Positions 1 to 13,063 are shown, counted from the first letter of the stretch. The stretch is 64,000 nucleotides of DNA from Dromaius novaehollandiae (GCF_036370855.1 NC_088102.1:64489601-64553600); one strand, 5' to 3'. The notes: a model not told the origin generated them from the letters alone. Program-made: numbers and translations.

Positions 1-567
1 TAACAACATTCAGACTAGAACATAGCATAAAAGATGGATTATTAGTTATCAAGTATTCTGTCCTTTGCATTCATTGTCAAAAGTCATTCTGCAGCAATCT
101 CTTTGGAAGCGCTGCATATTTGTATAGATTTTGGCAGGATTCTGTTGTCTGTTTGAAGGGTCATACTGCTGGTTAATAAGGTTTTTCTACAGATTTTTGT
201 TGGTCCTATTGCAAATGTAGCTGTTAAGTTGAGAAAACTTACTTGTTTTCAGAAGTATTTTTTGGCAATTGCACTGTATACAATCCTATTGTGACCTATT
301 TCAGTTTGCTAATCTAAGAACGAGAGAGATTGCTCCAGACTTACCCAACCAGTAGTTAAGAGCCAGGTAGCCAGACACAGTGATACAGTTCACCCAATGC
401 CTGTTTAAATAGAAAAACTGACCTATGTAACCAGCAGCTCGTTAAATAAGGCATTTAATCCATGCTAGACTGTATGCTGACATTTGCTTACTTAATTCAT
501 GGAGAACTATTACATATATTGTTTTCTGTATTTATTCAGTTTGTATTTTCAATTCTTCTTTTTGTAG
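1..567. other. NUCB2 intron, left edge of window
   Basis: This is AT-rich intronic DNA upstream of the first NUCB2 exon in the window. I see no exon, RNA gene or repeat in it. Confidence 0.7.
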
Positions 568-626
568 ATGTGAATAATGATGGCTTCCTGGACGAGCAGG
601 AATTAGAAGCCCTATTTACTAAAGAG
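568..626 (+). CDS. NUCB2: NUCB2 exon: EF-hand 1 loop
   Basis: The exon is 59 nt between a TTTTTGTAG acceptor and an AGAG|GTAAAG donor. It begins with the last two bases of the split Asp codon and ends on a codon boundary. It encodes the first calcium loop (D-V-N-N-D-G, with Glu at position 12) and the acidic exiting helix. Confidence 0.95.
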
Positions 627-3600
627 GTAAAGAAAAAAATTAGAAACCTTAGCTCTTCTAAGAAATTATTATATGGATGTCTGCAGTCTTTCCAGGCACA
701 TTTAGGGGCTTTGGACTACAAGTGAGAATACTCATGCCAAGTTTTATGTCTTTAACACTTCTATAAAAATACAAAATCATATCAGCAGGAAAAAGAAAGT
801 AGTTGAAGCTCTCAGACACCAGAGACGTAGTGCTCGTGTATTCCCCTGCCACAGGCTGTTGGCTGAGATTTTGTAAGTAATCTACAGAATATCTATACCT
901 GTATAGTTTGCAGAGCTGCACACCTGCTCTGGCTAAGTGCAGCCAGGTAGAGGTTCTGAAGCTGTGTAGCTGTGCTCATTCAGTGCTAGCCTAGAGTAAT
1001 AAGCCTAGTTGAGAGAAAAAGGGTCATGGTCACACTTACTGGCTCAGGGACAGTACATTGTGGTATTGGCTACAGAGATAACAGATCTGTTGTGTCCACC
1101 TAGCTTGGAGCACATGTACATCTGCTCAAGTAGGCAAGCCCATAGTTTCTTTAAGCCGTGGTTCCTTATCTGTGAAAATGCAAATGTGTAGGAGGAAAAA
1201 ACCCTAAAGATCCACTATTATGCCTGCCACCATCTAGTCTTAAAAATTTCCTAGACTTTATGAATCAGGGAGGAAATATGTTATATAGTGTTCCGGAAGC
1301 TTGATAAATTCAGATTATGACAAATTTTATAAGGAATGAAATTTGCAGATAAAGATTTCTAACAGTACTTTGAGCTAATCCGCTCTTCATATGATATATG
1401 ATCCTTATATATCCCCTAAGATACATGACAGTCTTCTAGACAGTATGTCCCAGTATTTTACAATTTTATAATTTAAAAACAAATAATTAGTCTAGGGCCT
1501 TAAAATTACTTATGACCGAGAAAGCTAAGTCAGTCTAGAAGCAAATAAACATGAACTCACCAAAAAGACGCTGTGCAAGGAGAGAAGTGGACCATTAAGT
1601 TCAGCACTCAATTTGTCTCATGATATTGTGAATGCTTGAAGCGTCAGCTTTGTGCTCCGGTAAAAGAGTTCCCCTCCTCTGTTCCAGATAGCACGTGGAA
1701 ACTCTTTGATTCAAACGTAGGCTCAGATAATGTCAAGGTGAATGTTATTGTAATGTCTACAGCTTTAAATTAGAACAGTCCACATGAACTGACTGAAAAC
1801 TTCATCCTTAGCAGTGAAAGGGTCACTTGTTTCTTAAATTCAATGCTAAAAAATATTATATATGAATATATAAGAGATACATATATATGTGAATTAAAGA
1901 AGAAGGATGGTCAACTTCTTTAGCAATATCTCACATTACTATTCTAAATATGCTCTGTCATTTGAAGGAGCAGCCCTTTTTTTTAGACTGTCATTTGTTA
2001 ATTTTCAATTTCAGCTGGAAAAAGTCTATGACCCCAAAAATGAAGAGGATGACATGGTTGAAATGGAAGAGGAAAGGCTGAGGATGAGAGAGCATGTAAT
2101 GAATGAGGTATGGACTAACATTTAATGCAGCTGCACTTTTCCTCCTCTGTTAAACAAATACAGTCAGTCCTCCTGCAGGTTGTTCAAGTACCACAGAAGG
2201 GACTGACTCGTCATACTAAATGTTGCTTGTGCTGGGATTCACGTAAAGTTACAGTCCTTGAGTCCTATCCCCATACTTAGATAGAAGCACCTGCTGATGA
2301 GATTTTATTTATAAATTTCCAGAGGAGGAATTGTGCTGTAGCCTCCCTTTTTGCAAATACTCTCAGATTTAATAGAAATTCCCTGTGAATTCTGTGTAAA
2401 ACAGAGAACACCCTAAATGTGCTGTTTTGTCCTGGCAAAATGGATAAGATTAGGTGTGGGAAGAGGGAGCAGAGCAATGCCTTCCTTCATGTAACTAGCT
2501 TTTGCCCCTTCAGAAAAGGGTCTGAGAGCTCAAGGTATTACCTGTGACAGTGAATATCTTTATTAGTTTCCATAGGTGTGCAGCTTAGAGACAGAGGAAA
2601 AGGAAGATGATGTTTTGAACCACTGTTTCTCACTTGTGCCTCTTCTATATTTAGCTATATTCCTTAAGTTTGAGGAATGCAGCAAGCCTGGACTCCTATT
2701 AGTCATGAAGGAAAGCATTTCCTCCCTTCCATGTAAAGGGTTCTGACACAATTTTTTTTTCCCCGCTGTTTTAAATCCTCCCTATGCAACAGTGGAGCTT
2801 ACTCTCACTCACGCTTCCAAAATTGTTACCAGAAAATTACACAACATTTTTTCTCAGGAAAAAAAAAGAAAAACCCAAACTGTATGCTTCTATTAGAGCT
2901 GGGGCTGTAACCACACACAGTACTTCCAGTGAAGCCAATCAGTTTTGAGGTAAAATATGAGGATTCGATTTTTATTTCTATTTTTGTTAAATTATATGAA
3001 CTTTTGAGGAAAAAAAATTTTAAAGATGTTGCAGCCATTCTTTTTAAAATTGGACTGTTTCAAAATGAAATGAAATGGTTAAATTTGAAGACATTTGCAT
3101 AATGAAATTAAATATTGTTTCCACCAAAAAATATCCTTTAGGTTGAGTTTACTTTTTGCTTCAAATAGGTGGATGTCAACAAGGACCGGCTAGTAACTTT
3201 GGAAGAGTTTTTGAGAGCTACAGAGAAAAAAGAATTTTTGGAGCCAGATAGCTGGGAGGTAAGGAGAATGTGTTCCAAGTGCAACATACTATACTATTAC
3301 CATCACTCTAAAACCAGGAAATCAAATGGCATGTCTCCGACCTCTGGTGGTTTTTTTTAATCTTGTTTTGGTATGTGTGTGACTAAATCAGATGTAATCT
3401 TTGTGGTCCACACACAAATAGAAAAGGTGTTGCGCCACCGTGTGGAGTCTAGAAGAGCTCGTTTGCACATGCTTTTCAAACACAAAATGGACATTTTGGT
3501 TATGAATCGCCTTAAATGGAAGAAAACAGCTTATTTGGAAACAAGAGGAATCTTTTTCCCTAACTCCAAATCTGTAGTAGGATTTAGCCATTTCCTTGTT

Positions 3601-6577
3601 ACTCAGAACAAAGTGTACTAACCTTTTACAGTGTCATGTCTGGGTAATTTGATCAAAATTGAGGGTCATTTGATCAAAATTCTGAGGGTCTGAAGGAGTG
3701 TAGAATCCAGCTAATTGTAGTTCCAGTGGGAATATAATCAAAACAGATGTGCAATTCTGTGTAAGTATTCATGTCTCTATATATTTTCTTGCAGACGCTG
3801 GATCAACAGCAGCTTTTCACTGAGGAGGAGCTAAAGGAATTTGAAAGTCATATTTCTCAGCAGGAAGATGAACTTAGAAAGAAGGCAGAAGATCTTCAGA
3901 AACAGAAGGAAGAGCTACAGAGGCAGCATGACCAGCTGCAAGCTCAGAAGCAAGAGCTTCAGCAGGTACACTCAAGAGACTAGAAGGATTCTCTCCTTTT
4001 CTATATCCTTATAACTGTAAAGGATCACAACAGCCCCTAACTCTACATTGTTTATTTCTCATGTGAGCATCAGCTGAATTCTAAACTAATTTTACTGCAG
4101 CAAAATGTAATTATTACTTCAGATTATAGCAAACAATGCAAGCATCTCAACTCAGTAGTTTCCCCACTAACAAAGACTTCACATAATGACTGCATATATT
4201 TCTTTTAAGTGTAATCAGTTATGTCACATCAGAATTTGATGTAGTTAAGTTTTTCAAGTGTGGTCTTTTATTTTTTTTACCAGGTTGTAAAACAGATGGA
4301 ACAAAAGAAGCTACAGCAAGGAAATCCTCCTGCAGGACCAGCTGGAGAGCTGAAATTCCCACCCCGTATGTATTTTTCTGTGTAAATACACAAACTTTAA
4401 AATAAATTCTCCAATGTAAAAGTCATTAAAAATATATCTGAGAGGCTCACTAAGCTGCCTTTAAGAGGGAAGTATGGAATTTTTCTAAAGGATTTCTGAA
4501 ATCTCAGTCATTTGAAGTCCATAGGAAAAAAAAGTAGTTCACTCTTGCATAACTTGAGGCATCAGATGGGTAGAAAGACTGCAGTTTGCTGAAGCAAGCA
4601 TTATGCCTGTCAGTCTAAACATACTGAGATCTCGCATATCTAGGATTTCTGAGCATCCAGGGAAGAAACGGGACATAAAAGTGACCAGGCCTGTCTGATG
4701 TTCTGTGGCTATGTTACCAACAAAGATCCAGGTGGATTAGAGGTAGTTTGCCTTGTGCACACATGCTGTAATATACCTGATTTGAGTACCAAGAATATGA
4801 AGTCATAGTAATGTATCCTTCCCTTCTTGTTGAACAGCCTTGCTCTTGATCCTAGATATTTACACAAAAGCTGAGGTTGATTCCACTATCACTTCATGGC
4901 TATCAGCAGTTAGGCTGTTTGTTATGTCTCCATTAGCTTATTCTCGTGTTGCAGATTGTAATCCCAAACTGTGGTCCCAGTCTCAGACTGCAGAACAAAT
5001 GTACACATTTAAATGCTTTCGATGGCTCCGTGGCCAACTTGTCAGCAACCAGGCACAAGATATCACAGCAAGTTAGCTTTAGACAGTGGGAAAGACCAAT
5101 TACTCCAACTCCCTCCGAAGAAGATAAGGATAGACATAATAAATCATTGCATTTACTCTTTGATGTCCAAAAAAAAAAAAAAAAAAAAAACCAGACAGGT
5201 AGCCAGCATGTTTTTATCCTTAATGCTTTGTCCATATTTCCTGTGCGCTTTAAAAGGACTTTGCTCTTCCCATACATCTTAACTTAGCTTTTTTTCTCCT
5301 CTAGAAAGGTTGAAACTAATATAGCTTTGTTGGCTTCCATGTTTGTGTGCTAAGATCATCAGTGCTACAGCACAAGAAGTTTGTCATTCATCTCAGGCGT
5401 AAGGCCTTGGGCTGTATCCTGACAGCTTTTTGAATACTGATGTTCTTTACTGCTCCTGCAGGGCAAACAGAGGGAGTTCAAACTTAACTGCTAGAGTCAG
5501 TGATTACAGCTCACTTTGAATACCCTGAAATTCCATCTGTAAGCCACTCAGTTTTGTGAACAGCACAAAAAAAAAAAAATTTGAATGATTTCATTTCGTC
5601 TTTCATTTACTTCAAAACTGCCTGTGGCTAATCTCATTTTATGATACTTAGTTCTGAGAGCCTCACATACAGAACTTCAGTGAAAATACCATGTGGAATA
5701 GCAGACTGGGACTTGGACTAATGATACGTCATCTGATACTGGCAATATTGTAACAAATAATGTTCTTAACAAATGTACACTGTTTTTTTTATGCAAAAAA
5801 AAATTCCTTTCTGCAAAGTCACTTAATAAGGTATTGCACATGTTAATTATATTAGCCACAAATGGCCACTACTCATTTACTGAGTTACTGAGACCCAGAG
5901 AGCCAATATGTCTAAGCTCTAGGCTGCTAGAGAGCTACACTAAGGATGATTTTAAAAAAACAAAACAAAGGAAACACAGAAACATGGTTGCAAGCAATCT
6001 ATAAAAACTAGCATTATTCCAAGGTAGGCAAGTGGAAAACATTAAAAGTATTGTTGACACAGTGAGGAATAAAATACAGGAGCAAGTTGTTATTTCTTCT
6101 GGCTTCCCTCATTTGGATTAAAGGTTTCACAAATAAGGAATATGTTTTAGAAAGAACAAATTGATCTCCAGAGAGCCAACATGTTATGTCAGTAACAGGA
6201 AGAACAGAACATTTCACAAAGAGGAGAAGCAATTAGCGATCCAAGAAGAAATTCTGCATATTAAAATAACGCAGTGTTTAGGGCAGTCTTGCTCTGATTT
6301 TGTTGCAAGTCATGTATACAAATTTTGATTCCACTTACAAACCAACAGTAGAAGTTCTTGTGTGACTGTCCCTACACTAGAAACTTTCCTTTAGAGACTT
6401 TTCACGTTTGGGGTTAATTTAATAAAGAAGTTACAGAGGTTTTATTCTTGTTTTACAGCTGGGGAACACAAAGTTGGAGATGCACCAAGCCATCCTGCAG
6501 GAGGTGATCAGCCTTTACCACCAGGACATGTTCAAGAACCAGCTGCTAGAACTGATCATGTTCAAGTTCACCCTTAA
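568..6577 (+). CDS. NUCB2: Nucleobindin-2, 3' part of gene (six coding exons)
   Basis: This is the C-terminal 204 residues of nucleobindin-2, a secreted and Golgi/ER-associated calcium- and DNA-binding protein whose N-terminal part (upstream of this window) is the nesfatin-1 peptide. The six exons are 568-626, 2015-2107, 3169-3258, 3795-3965, 4284-4365 and 6459-6577. They join in one frame with GT-AG boundaries. EF-hand loop 1 is [12 protein letters not shown] (its first Asp is split by the intron) and loop 2 is [13 protein letters not shown] long Gln/Glu/Lys-rich coiled coil follows (exons 3795-3965 and 4284-4365) and then a Pro/Gly-rich tail. Identity with mammalian NUCB2 is very high from recall. 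The next gene downstream is the Ig locus on the same strand. The N-terminal exons lie to the left of position 1. Confidence 0.96.
2015..2107 (+). CDS. NUCB2: NUCB2 exon: acidic linker between EF-hands
   Basis: The exon is 93 nt (31 codons), phase 0 at both ends, with acceptor TTTCAG and donor GAG|GTATGG. It encodes the acidic segment with [11 protein letters not shown] that separates the two EF-hands of nucleobindins. Confidence 0.95.
3169..3258 (+). CDS. NUCB2: NUCB2 exon: EF-hand 2
   Basis: The exon is 90 nt (30 codons), phase 0, with acceptor CAAATAG and donor GAG|GTAAGG. It carries the second EF-hand loop [12 protein letters not shown]. Arg replaces the usual Gly at loop position 6, as I recall is also the case in mammalian NUCB2. 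Confidence 0.95.
3795..3965 (+). CDS. NUCB2: NUCB2 exon: coiled coil
   Basis: The exon is 171 nt (57 codons), phase 0, with acceptor TCTTGCAG and donor CAG|GTACAC. It encodes a Gln/Glu/Lys-rich helix with leucine heptads, the nucleobindin leucine-zipper region used in dimerisation. Confidence 0.95.
4284..4365 (+). CDS. NUCB2: NUCB2 exon: end of coiled coil, Pro/Gly linker
   Basis: The exon is 82 nt and ends in phase 1 at CCACCCC|GTATGT. It encodes the end of the zipper and the [10 protein letters not shown] motif that closes the mammalian protein. Here the frame stays open to the splice donor and continues into the exon at 6459. Confidence 0.93.
4366..6458 (+). other. Longest NUCB2 intron in the window
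   Basis: This 2.1 kb intron separates the coiled-coil exon from the tail exon. It holds an A22 tract at 5169-5190 and a shorter A tract near 5568-5579. I see no coding signal. Confidence 0.7.
6459..6577 (+). CDS. NUCB2: NUCB2 last coding exon: Pro/His-rich tail
   Basis: The acceptor is TTTTACAG; two bases complete a Pro codon, 38 codons follow, and TAA lies at 6575-6577. The tail contains [16 protein letters not shown] and ends in VQVHP. It is longer than the human NUCB2 C-terminus as I remember it, which stops soon after GELKF. The composition recalls the NUCB1 tail, so this may be an ancestral nucleobindin feature. Confidence 0.85.
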
Positions 6578-6705
6578 CCACTTGTGCCTCAACTTTATAC
6601 TGTCATTATTTTGGGGGGAGGGTAAAGGGGGGGGGGAAAAAAAGAGTGAAACCGTGAACTCTCCACTTTCTTCCCCAGATTGTAAATTCTTTGGGAATGT
6701 TATAA

Positions 6706-6711
6706 ATTAAA
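6706..6711 (+). terminator. Candidate polyadenylation signal for NUCB2
   Basis: ATTAAA, the commonest variant signal, lies about 130 nt after the NUCB2 stop in an AT-rich stretch. A canonical AATAAA at 8660-8665 could serve a longer 3' UTR. Confidence 0.4.
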
Positions 6712-9700
6712 TATTGATCAGACTTGAATCACTAATTTAAATTATTTTTATCTCAAATACATCATTGAGAAAGGCAACAAGGGGATCACTTAGAGGCTAT
6801 AGTGGAGGAGGAGATGAAAGAAGTTACCAATTCTAAGGGTTTTTGTGGCCAAGGGACTGAGCTGTTGGACTCTACAAAAAGCTGGCTGAGCTGCCATTTG
6901 GTAGTTAGCCATGAATCAAAATTTTCTCAGAGAAGCAGCAGGGACCTGGCCTGAATACTAAATTAGGTCTTGTTTTATGTAGAAACTCTTTCCAGAAATG
7001 CTGAGCAGCAAAATACGGGGAACTAAAGACCATAGATAAAAGTCTACCTTTTTTAGCACTACCATCCCCTTTCTTCTCTAAGGCCAAATAAAAATCAAAC
7101 TTAGCATGCTTAATCACAGAAAATTTGCACTTTCTAAAATTTAACCACCACAATTATGTGGAACAGTGAATATTTTTCATGTTTACAGAAGCCTAAGAAT
7201 TTCACTGTAAGCCTTCGACAGGAATACTGTACTTCTGGTGTATTGATCTGAACCATCCTCCTTGTTATAATTAATTCTGTGTGGCAGTTGACTATTCAGC
7301 TGGCTCTTGGGACAGTACTTTTGTCTCTGTTTCCTTCATCAGGTGCCAGCTGATCTCAAAATTTTGCATGTCAAGTAAGATTATGTTGATGGAAATATTG
7401 TGCAAAACAGAACAGGACTCATTGTCCTTTTCTGTACAGATTATCCTACCTCCTGCGATAATACCTGATTTTTTCAAAATGCACCATGTGCTTCAAAAAG
7501 CTCTTTTCAGATATGATTCTTTGACTGTTAAGAGTCTCACTATTAATGCTTATTAGTCTTTCAGCAGTTGATACAGTTTTATGACGTGTCCTATAACAGG
7601 GGTGCTACTTGATTGTATTATTTTGGTATTGAACCAGAATAGCTCCCTAATACTGTAAACCAAGATTTTACAAAAAAAAAACAACAGTTGCTTTTCCTGT
7701 GGGTTTTACTATGATGTAGAAAACCTGTGTGATTGTCCTCTGGGTCTTTTTGTTTGTTTGTTTTTAAACATGGATTGTTCTGATTGTGTAACTCTGGCTT
7801 TGAACTGATACACACACACCTTGGCAAGTATCCTTTGTATTTCCTTCCTATTCTGTGGCTAACTGCTGACAGTGCCATGAAAGGTGCTCATTTGGGTTTT
7901 GAGGCAAGAAATGGAGGCAAGCCACTGTTATGGAAAGATACTCCTTTCGGAATGAGGCTTGAATATGTTAGGCAAACTGAAGAAAGGTAGGAGGCAATTA
8001 CTAACATTTTGAATTTACATTTAAGAAGTTTCTCAACTCTGAAGAGTTTTGGTTGATAGCAGCTAGGCATCCTCCTTCTGTGTTTAATGCTTCTTTCATC
8101 AGGACAGAGCATATTCTTGTTCTCCACACAGCATAATAGAATTCACTGCCAGGATAGATCCTGTTTCCTTATCTTGTTAATTGTCATGCTCCATTTCCTT
8201 TTTGGTGGTATTCATACTGCTCAAGCCACAACTAGACTCTTCTACCATTGTTTTTTTTTTTTGTTCTTAACCCAGTGGTTAACACTTTAATTTGGTTTCT
8301 CAAACTAATGTATCCACCATTTGTCCTTTCTTGCTATTCTAGCATCAATTTGATTGTATCTTTTTCTGGAGGCTGAATTCTCTTTCTGCAGATTTATCTG
8401 TTTGCTAAGAGGCCCCGACATAGTTACAGCCACATCCACTGGACTTAATTAGCAAGGGATATTATTCTCACTTGTAACAGAATTTCTCAGTGCGTTGCCC
8501 TGGCAGTGGGGTTATAGGCTGATAATTAAGAACACAGTGAGGAGGGAAGCAGAGGGGGAGTTACTCAAACATCACAGGAAAAATTAAGGGGAAGCCTTGC
8601 CATCTCCCCTATCCCCTGTGAGTTTTTACAGAGGAATAATGATACAGATGTTTGTAGAGAATAAAGCACTGAAACCTTTGGTCTGAAGGCATTTCTACGA
8701 TACAAATAGCTTTTTTCATATTATGTCTGTTTTGTAACAAATATCATTATATGTAATGCAGTATCTGTTCTCAAGTGCTTGCCCAGCTCAAGTTTTCAGT
8801 GCAACATCTGTTGTATTTTGATTGTAAGAACCTGTCTCTCTCCCTGCTGTACAAGATAGGCATTATATCCTTTTTAAACCCATTTGCCTGTATCCAACCC
8901 CTGAAAACATCCAGCGTTTTCTAAAGAACTCTTTTGTCTTAGGTGCTGAACTCAGCTTCTTCTCTCCATGGTGTAGTGAGCGTCAGAGGTGAGCCTGTGG
9001 CAGCTGCTTGGGAGAAGCCAGGAATTTCACTTGTCATTTCATCGTGAGTTAGTATTAGCAAAAGTTATTAGTTTTACATGTCAGTAGCCATGAAGGGGTG
9101 TTTAGTATAAAACAGCACGCACTTTTCCTTCAACTGTCTGAAATCTAAATGTTGTTCTTGTCAGTGTTTAATTAGTAAGCTTGTACTTCACCAATACATA
9201 CTACAGGTTTTCCGGTCATTTTGTAGAAGTAGAAAAAGGCAGTCTTTCAACCTCTAAATCATGTGATCAGATCTATAACAATAATCAAATGTTCAGTCAA
9301 ATTGACAACCTTTTGCCCTAAATTATGTGGAAGTCACCACAATTTCAGTCATCGATGACAGTTAACTCCTACTGAATAAATCTTAAGAGTTTGTTGCCTG
9401 AATATTTTTGAGATAGTTAGAGCTTCACGCTTCTCCACCCAATTCCAAAGTTTCACATGAATAGTTCCCTGCTTTACACATCTGCATAGATAGCAAGGGC
9501 TGAGTGATGTACCCTCAAAAGATGGGTTCTACAAGTCTGATCTGTGTAACACCAAGTTTGACCTGATACCGTCCATCTTGTTCTCCTCTATGGCAAAAGA
9601 GCACCATTCTTCAGGCCCACGCAAATGGAGGTCTCTGCCTGAGTGTAGTAAAGACAAAGTATTTTTGTGAATTAAGTTTGAAGTGTGATTTAACTAAGAG

Positions 9701-10250
9701 TTCCGTCACTATCAGGAACACCTGCCTTAGCAGTTACGCAATGTGCTAAAAGTCATGCTTATACATGAAATGTTTAGCAGACTTGTTGCTTGTTAATGTA
9801 ATGTATTTGTTGTTTTCAGTGATGATGTTTTCTTTTCATTGGGTACTCTCCTCCATAAAACAGACTGAAAAGTATTATCCACTTAAAGCATGTTTCCACC
9901 ATGGTACTGACTTCTCAGGAGCTTTTTAAAGTTTTGAAATTATTAAACTAAGCTTATAGCCAAATGAGGAAGTAGAAAGCTATTACCTCTTCCATTTTCA
10001 AAGATAAATAAGGGACTTCGGGGTTTGCTGTGCTTTTCATTTATAAGGCCATTGCAAGAAAACTGAATGTAACTGTACAGACATCAGTCCCAAGACTAAA
10101 AGTAGTAGACGTTTAGTTTGGGGGATTTCGACAGAAGGATGAAGGGGTAAGATTTGGTCAATGCTGTACAAATTCATATCCCCCGGTGCAATATTTGTAG
10201 AAAAAAAATGCCCTGCTCATACTTTGTATAGACTAGTTTTTAACTAGATT
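6712..10250. other. Intergenic DNA between NUCB2 and the Ig locus
   Basis: This is 3.5 kb of AT-rich sequence with only short open frames on either strand. It contains an AATAAA at 8660-8665 and T-rich tracts. I recognise no gene or repeat family here. Confidence 0.6.
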
Positions 10251-10298
10251 AAATTGAAACTCAGCTCAGTGGCGGACGTCTGGCATGGTGTTTCATGT

Positions 10299-10306
10299 GG
10301 GCGGGG
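10299..10306 (+). promoter_or_regulatory. GC box upstream of the Ig locus first exon
   Basis: GGGCGGGG lies about 80 nt before the signal-peptide ATG, in a local GC-rich patch (about 10265-10450) within AT-rich DNA. No TATA box is evident. This fits a short CpG-type promoter, but it is inference. Confidence 0.35.
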
Positions 10307-10387
10307 AAGAGGCAAGTGCTGAGGAGGAGGGAGTGTTCCTGCTGCTACCACCCCTGGGCCCAGCGGAAGCAGCAACAGTGCCGGGCC

Positions 10388-10445
10388 ATGGAGCGCCCCA
10401 TCCCCTGGCTGCTGCTGTGGGTCTGCGGTGGGCTCCCGCCAGCCG
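10388..10445 (+). CDS. Ig locus exon 1: signal peptide
   Basis: The ATG at 10388 starts a 19-codon leader (MERP, then a WLLLWV hydrophobic core, then GLPPA) ending in phase 1 at CCG|GTAAGG. The phase matches the V exon acceptor at 12709. No other in-frame ATG fits a signal peptide so well. Confidence 0.6.
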
Positions 10446-10857
10446 GTAAGGCAGCCTGGGCTGGGCCAGGCCAATCCCCCTGCCGGAACTGCTCTCAGCA
10501 GGGCCTCTGGGATGGGAAATCTTTTTTCCTGGTGCTGTGCTTGGTTTCTCTTTTATGCTGCAGGGTTTGTATGGAAAGTGAGCAAGCAGAGTCAGAGAGC
10601 TAAGGCTGTGCAGACTTTGGACTGTACCAGGAGAGTGGGAAAGCTTTCCGGGTTTAGATCTTGTCCATAAGCAAAACTATGTTTCTGCTTAGAGACCATT
10701 CCTCTTACCCTCTACTCTTTGCTTTCTGGAAAGAGGTAAAAAAAAGTTTATAAAAACATTTAAGTATCTGTTGTTCTTCCTGGAGCCTGCTGCCTCACTG
10801 CAGTTGTTATTTCTAAATGTGTAAGAGTTCTTTATATATATTGAGAGAGAGCATTTA

Positions 10858-10911
10858 GGTATTATATATAAGATTATATATATATATAGACATATACATA
10901 CACACACACAG
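10858..10911. repeat. AT/CA microsatellite in intron 1 of the Ig locus
   Basis: Runs of TA dinucleotides pass into ATACATA and (CA)n. Confidence 0.75.
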
Positions 10912-12709
10912 CCCTAAATACTCAATTTTCTGAATTCAATCAAAATAGAAAACCAACTAATGAAACTACTACTGCAGCATTGCCAACTCATGACAATAAC
11001 ACCACGTCAATCTGTTTGTTCGAACTCAAACCAGAAATCCCAGAGAAGGTGAAGGGGAGAAAGGCAAAGCACCCACAGATTTAGTAACAGATTTTGCTAC
11101 AGGTCATTTTGTATTTGCCTACAGATTTTGCTTTTGAAGCCAAAAGGTAGGTGCCAGCTATTTCAGGGTACCAGAATGGCTGTGGCAATGTGTCTGTTGA
11201 GGAGATCCATGGGATATGATGCTACATCCAGCCACATTAAACTTTTGCATTTTGCAAATGCATCTTGAATAAGAAAGACGTGGTATATGGTGGTGACATT
11301 TTGTAAAGAAATTAAGCTCTAGGCTATAGAGTGTCCTTTTGTGGTTTATGGAAAAATAGATGGTAGATGCCAGGCTCTATCATTTAGGTTGGCCTGAAAA
11401 GTATTTTCTGGTTATACATCTTCAAATATTTATCACTTACTGAAATTAAGAGGTAGTTAGACATGAGTCCCATCTGAAAACACAATAAAACTTACTAACT
11501 TATTTTGATTGTGTTTCTGAAAGTGTAAGCATTTTTATTTTGTATGTTATGGGAAATACAGAACTGGCTTAAGTCTTATTATTTATACATCCAGATTGTA
11601 AACAGTTTGGGCATTTGCTAACAGTTACAGTAGTGTTTTTTAATGCCTTAAAAGCTATACTTGCCAGACATACACTTTTTATAATGATACTGTCCAATAC
11701 TGTGCTGAACAGCAGCCTGGATACCCCCTTATATAATAAAATACAACAACAGTGAGGGCAGGTCACTTTTTCCAGAGACACCCAGATTGCTAAACCTGGC
11801 ATATTCTTGAGTGACAAATGCATGGGTAGAGCAGCGCTGCAGAACTAAGCTCTCTGCACATTGTACCTTTTCCATCAATTCAAGAGATTGTCAGCCTGAG
11901 TGTCTGCACGGTGACCAGCATTTGGTCTCTGCTCTAAACAATTTGTATTTTCCCAAATGTGCATTTTATCAACACAATTTCTCACAGGTATCTTCCAGGA
12001 GACTGCTCACAGAGTTATGATTTCTTTGTTCTAGAAGATGGTATGGGTGTACACCCACAGTTTCCCCCCTAGTATCTCATTTCATATCCCCCACTAGTTT
12101 ATTATTGCTGTTAGTACTGCATTAGGGGAGCACAAAAGTTAAAGTGCTCTTATTACTAGCTCTGACACTAAGAAGTAGGATGGAGGAGCAAGCCAGCCCT
12201 CTGCCACACAAATCATCTAACGCTACCACGCTGCAAGAATTCAGAGCCTGTATAGTAGCTAAGAGTGAATTACTCAGCCATGAAAGAGGAGTACCATGCA
12301 ACCTTACCTATATAGAAACCTCCTCAGCTGCAAAAAGAGACTAGCTATTTCTGTGACTGAGTTATGTACCAGAGCTCAAATCTATACTACAAGCTGTGCA
12401 GATCTTGCCAATGCATTTAGTACCGCTAAGAAGTGATACAACATGTATTATAATACAGAAAGATTTCTCACATGTCCTGTTGCATACCATCTCTTCACTA
12501 GAGGGAGTCTAAGACAAGGATTACAGAGCGCTTTTAAAAGCAAATTCAGAAGCTTAAAATCAAATGGAGAAGGATGAACAGTGGTGGCATAATGAAATAG
12601 GATATTGAAAATTGAATTATCCCTCAAGAGCCAAATAAAAGCTGCCAAGTTGCAAGAAATCTTTTTTTTTTAAATGCATTTCTTACAATACGCTGTTTCC
12701 TTTTTGAAG

Positions 12710-13063
12710 AGACCCTGAAAGTGCAAATGAGCACTAAGCCAGTGATGTTCTTCCTGAATACAAGTATCTCTATACCATGCTTGATCTCTGAGTACAGTAC
12801 ACCACAGCTGGATATCAACAGTATGAGAATCACCTGGTATTTAAAAACCCAAGATACAGACCAGGAAAAAATACTGTTTACATTTATAGCTGGAAGCCAC
12901 CGTCCTTTTTGAGTTGGATCTTACATGTTAGAGAGTGAAATAAAAAAAGGCAATGCTGCCCTATTTGTGACACAAATACAGCTGGAGGAAACAGGACTAT
13001 ATAGATGCCAAGTCACTGTCACTCCTGATGACGCTCAAGGAACAGCTTCTTTGGAGGTAGTTG
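12710..13063 (+). pseudogene. Ig locus exon 2: V-like domain with in-frame TGA
   Basis: The exon is 354 nt, phase 1-1. B-strand Cys (SIPC), Trp (ITWY) and the F-strand GLYRC are all present, followed by TPDDAQGTASLEVV. A TGA at 12910-12912 interrupts the domain after HRPF. Reading resumes in the same frame immediately after it, so this is a point nonsense change and not a frameshift. The equivalent human segment reads FRPG at this place. Confidence 0.75.

Noticed and set aside
4933-5287. Overlapping open frames on both strands in the NUCB2 intron
   Set aside because: They run through an A22 tract, carry no motif and lie within an intron bounded by secure exons.
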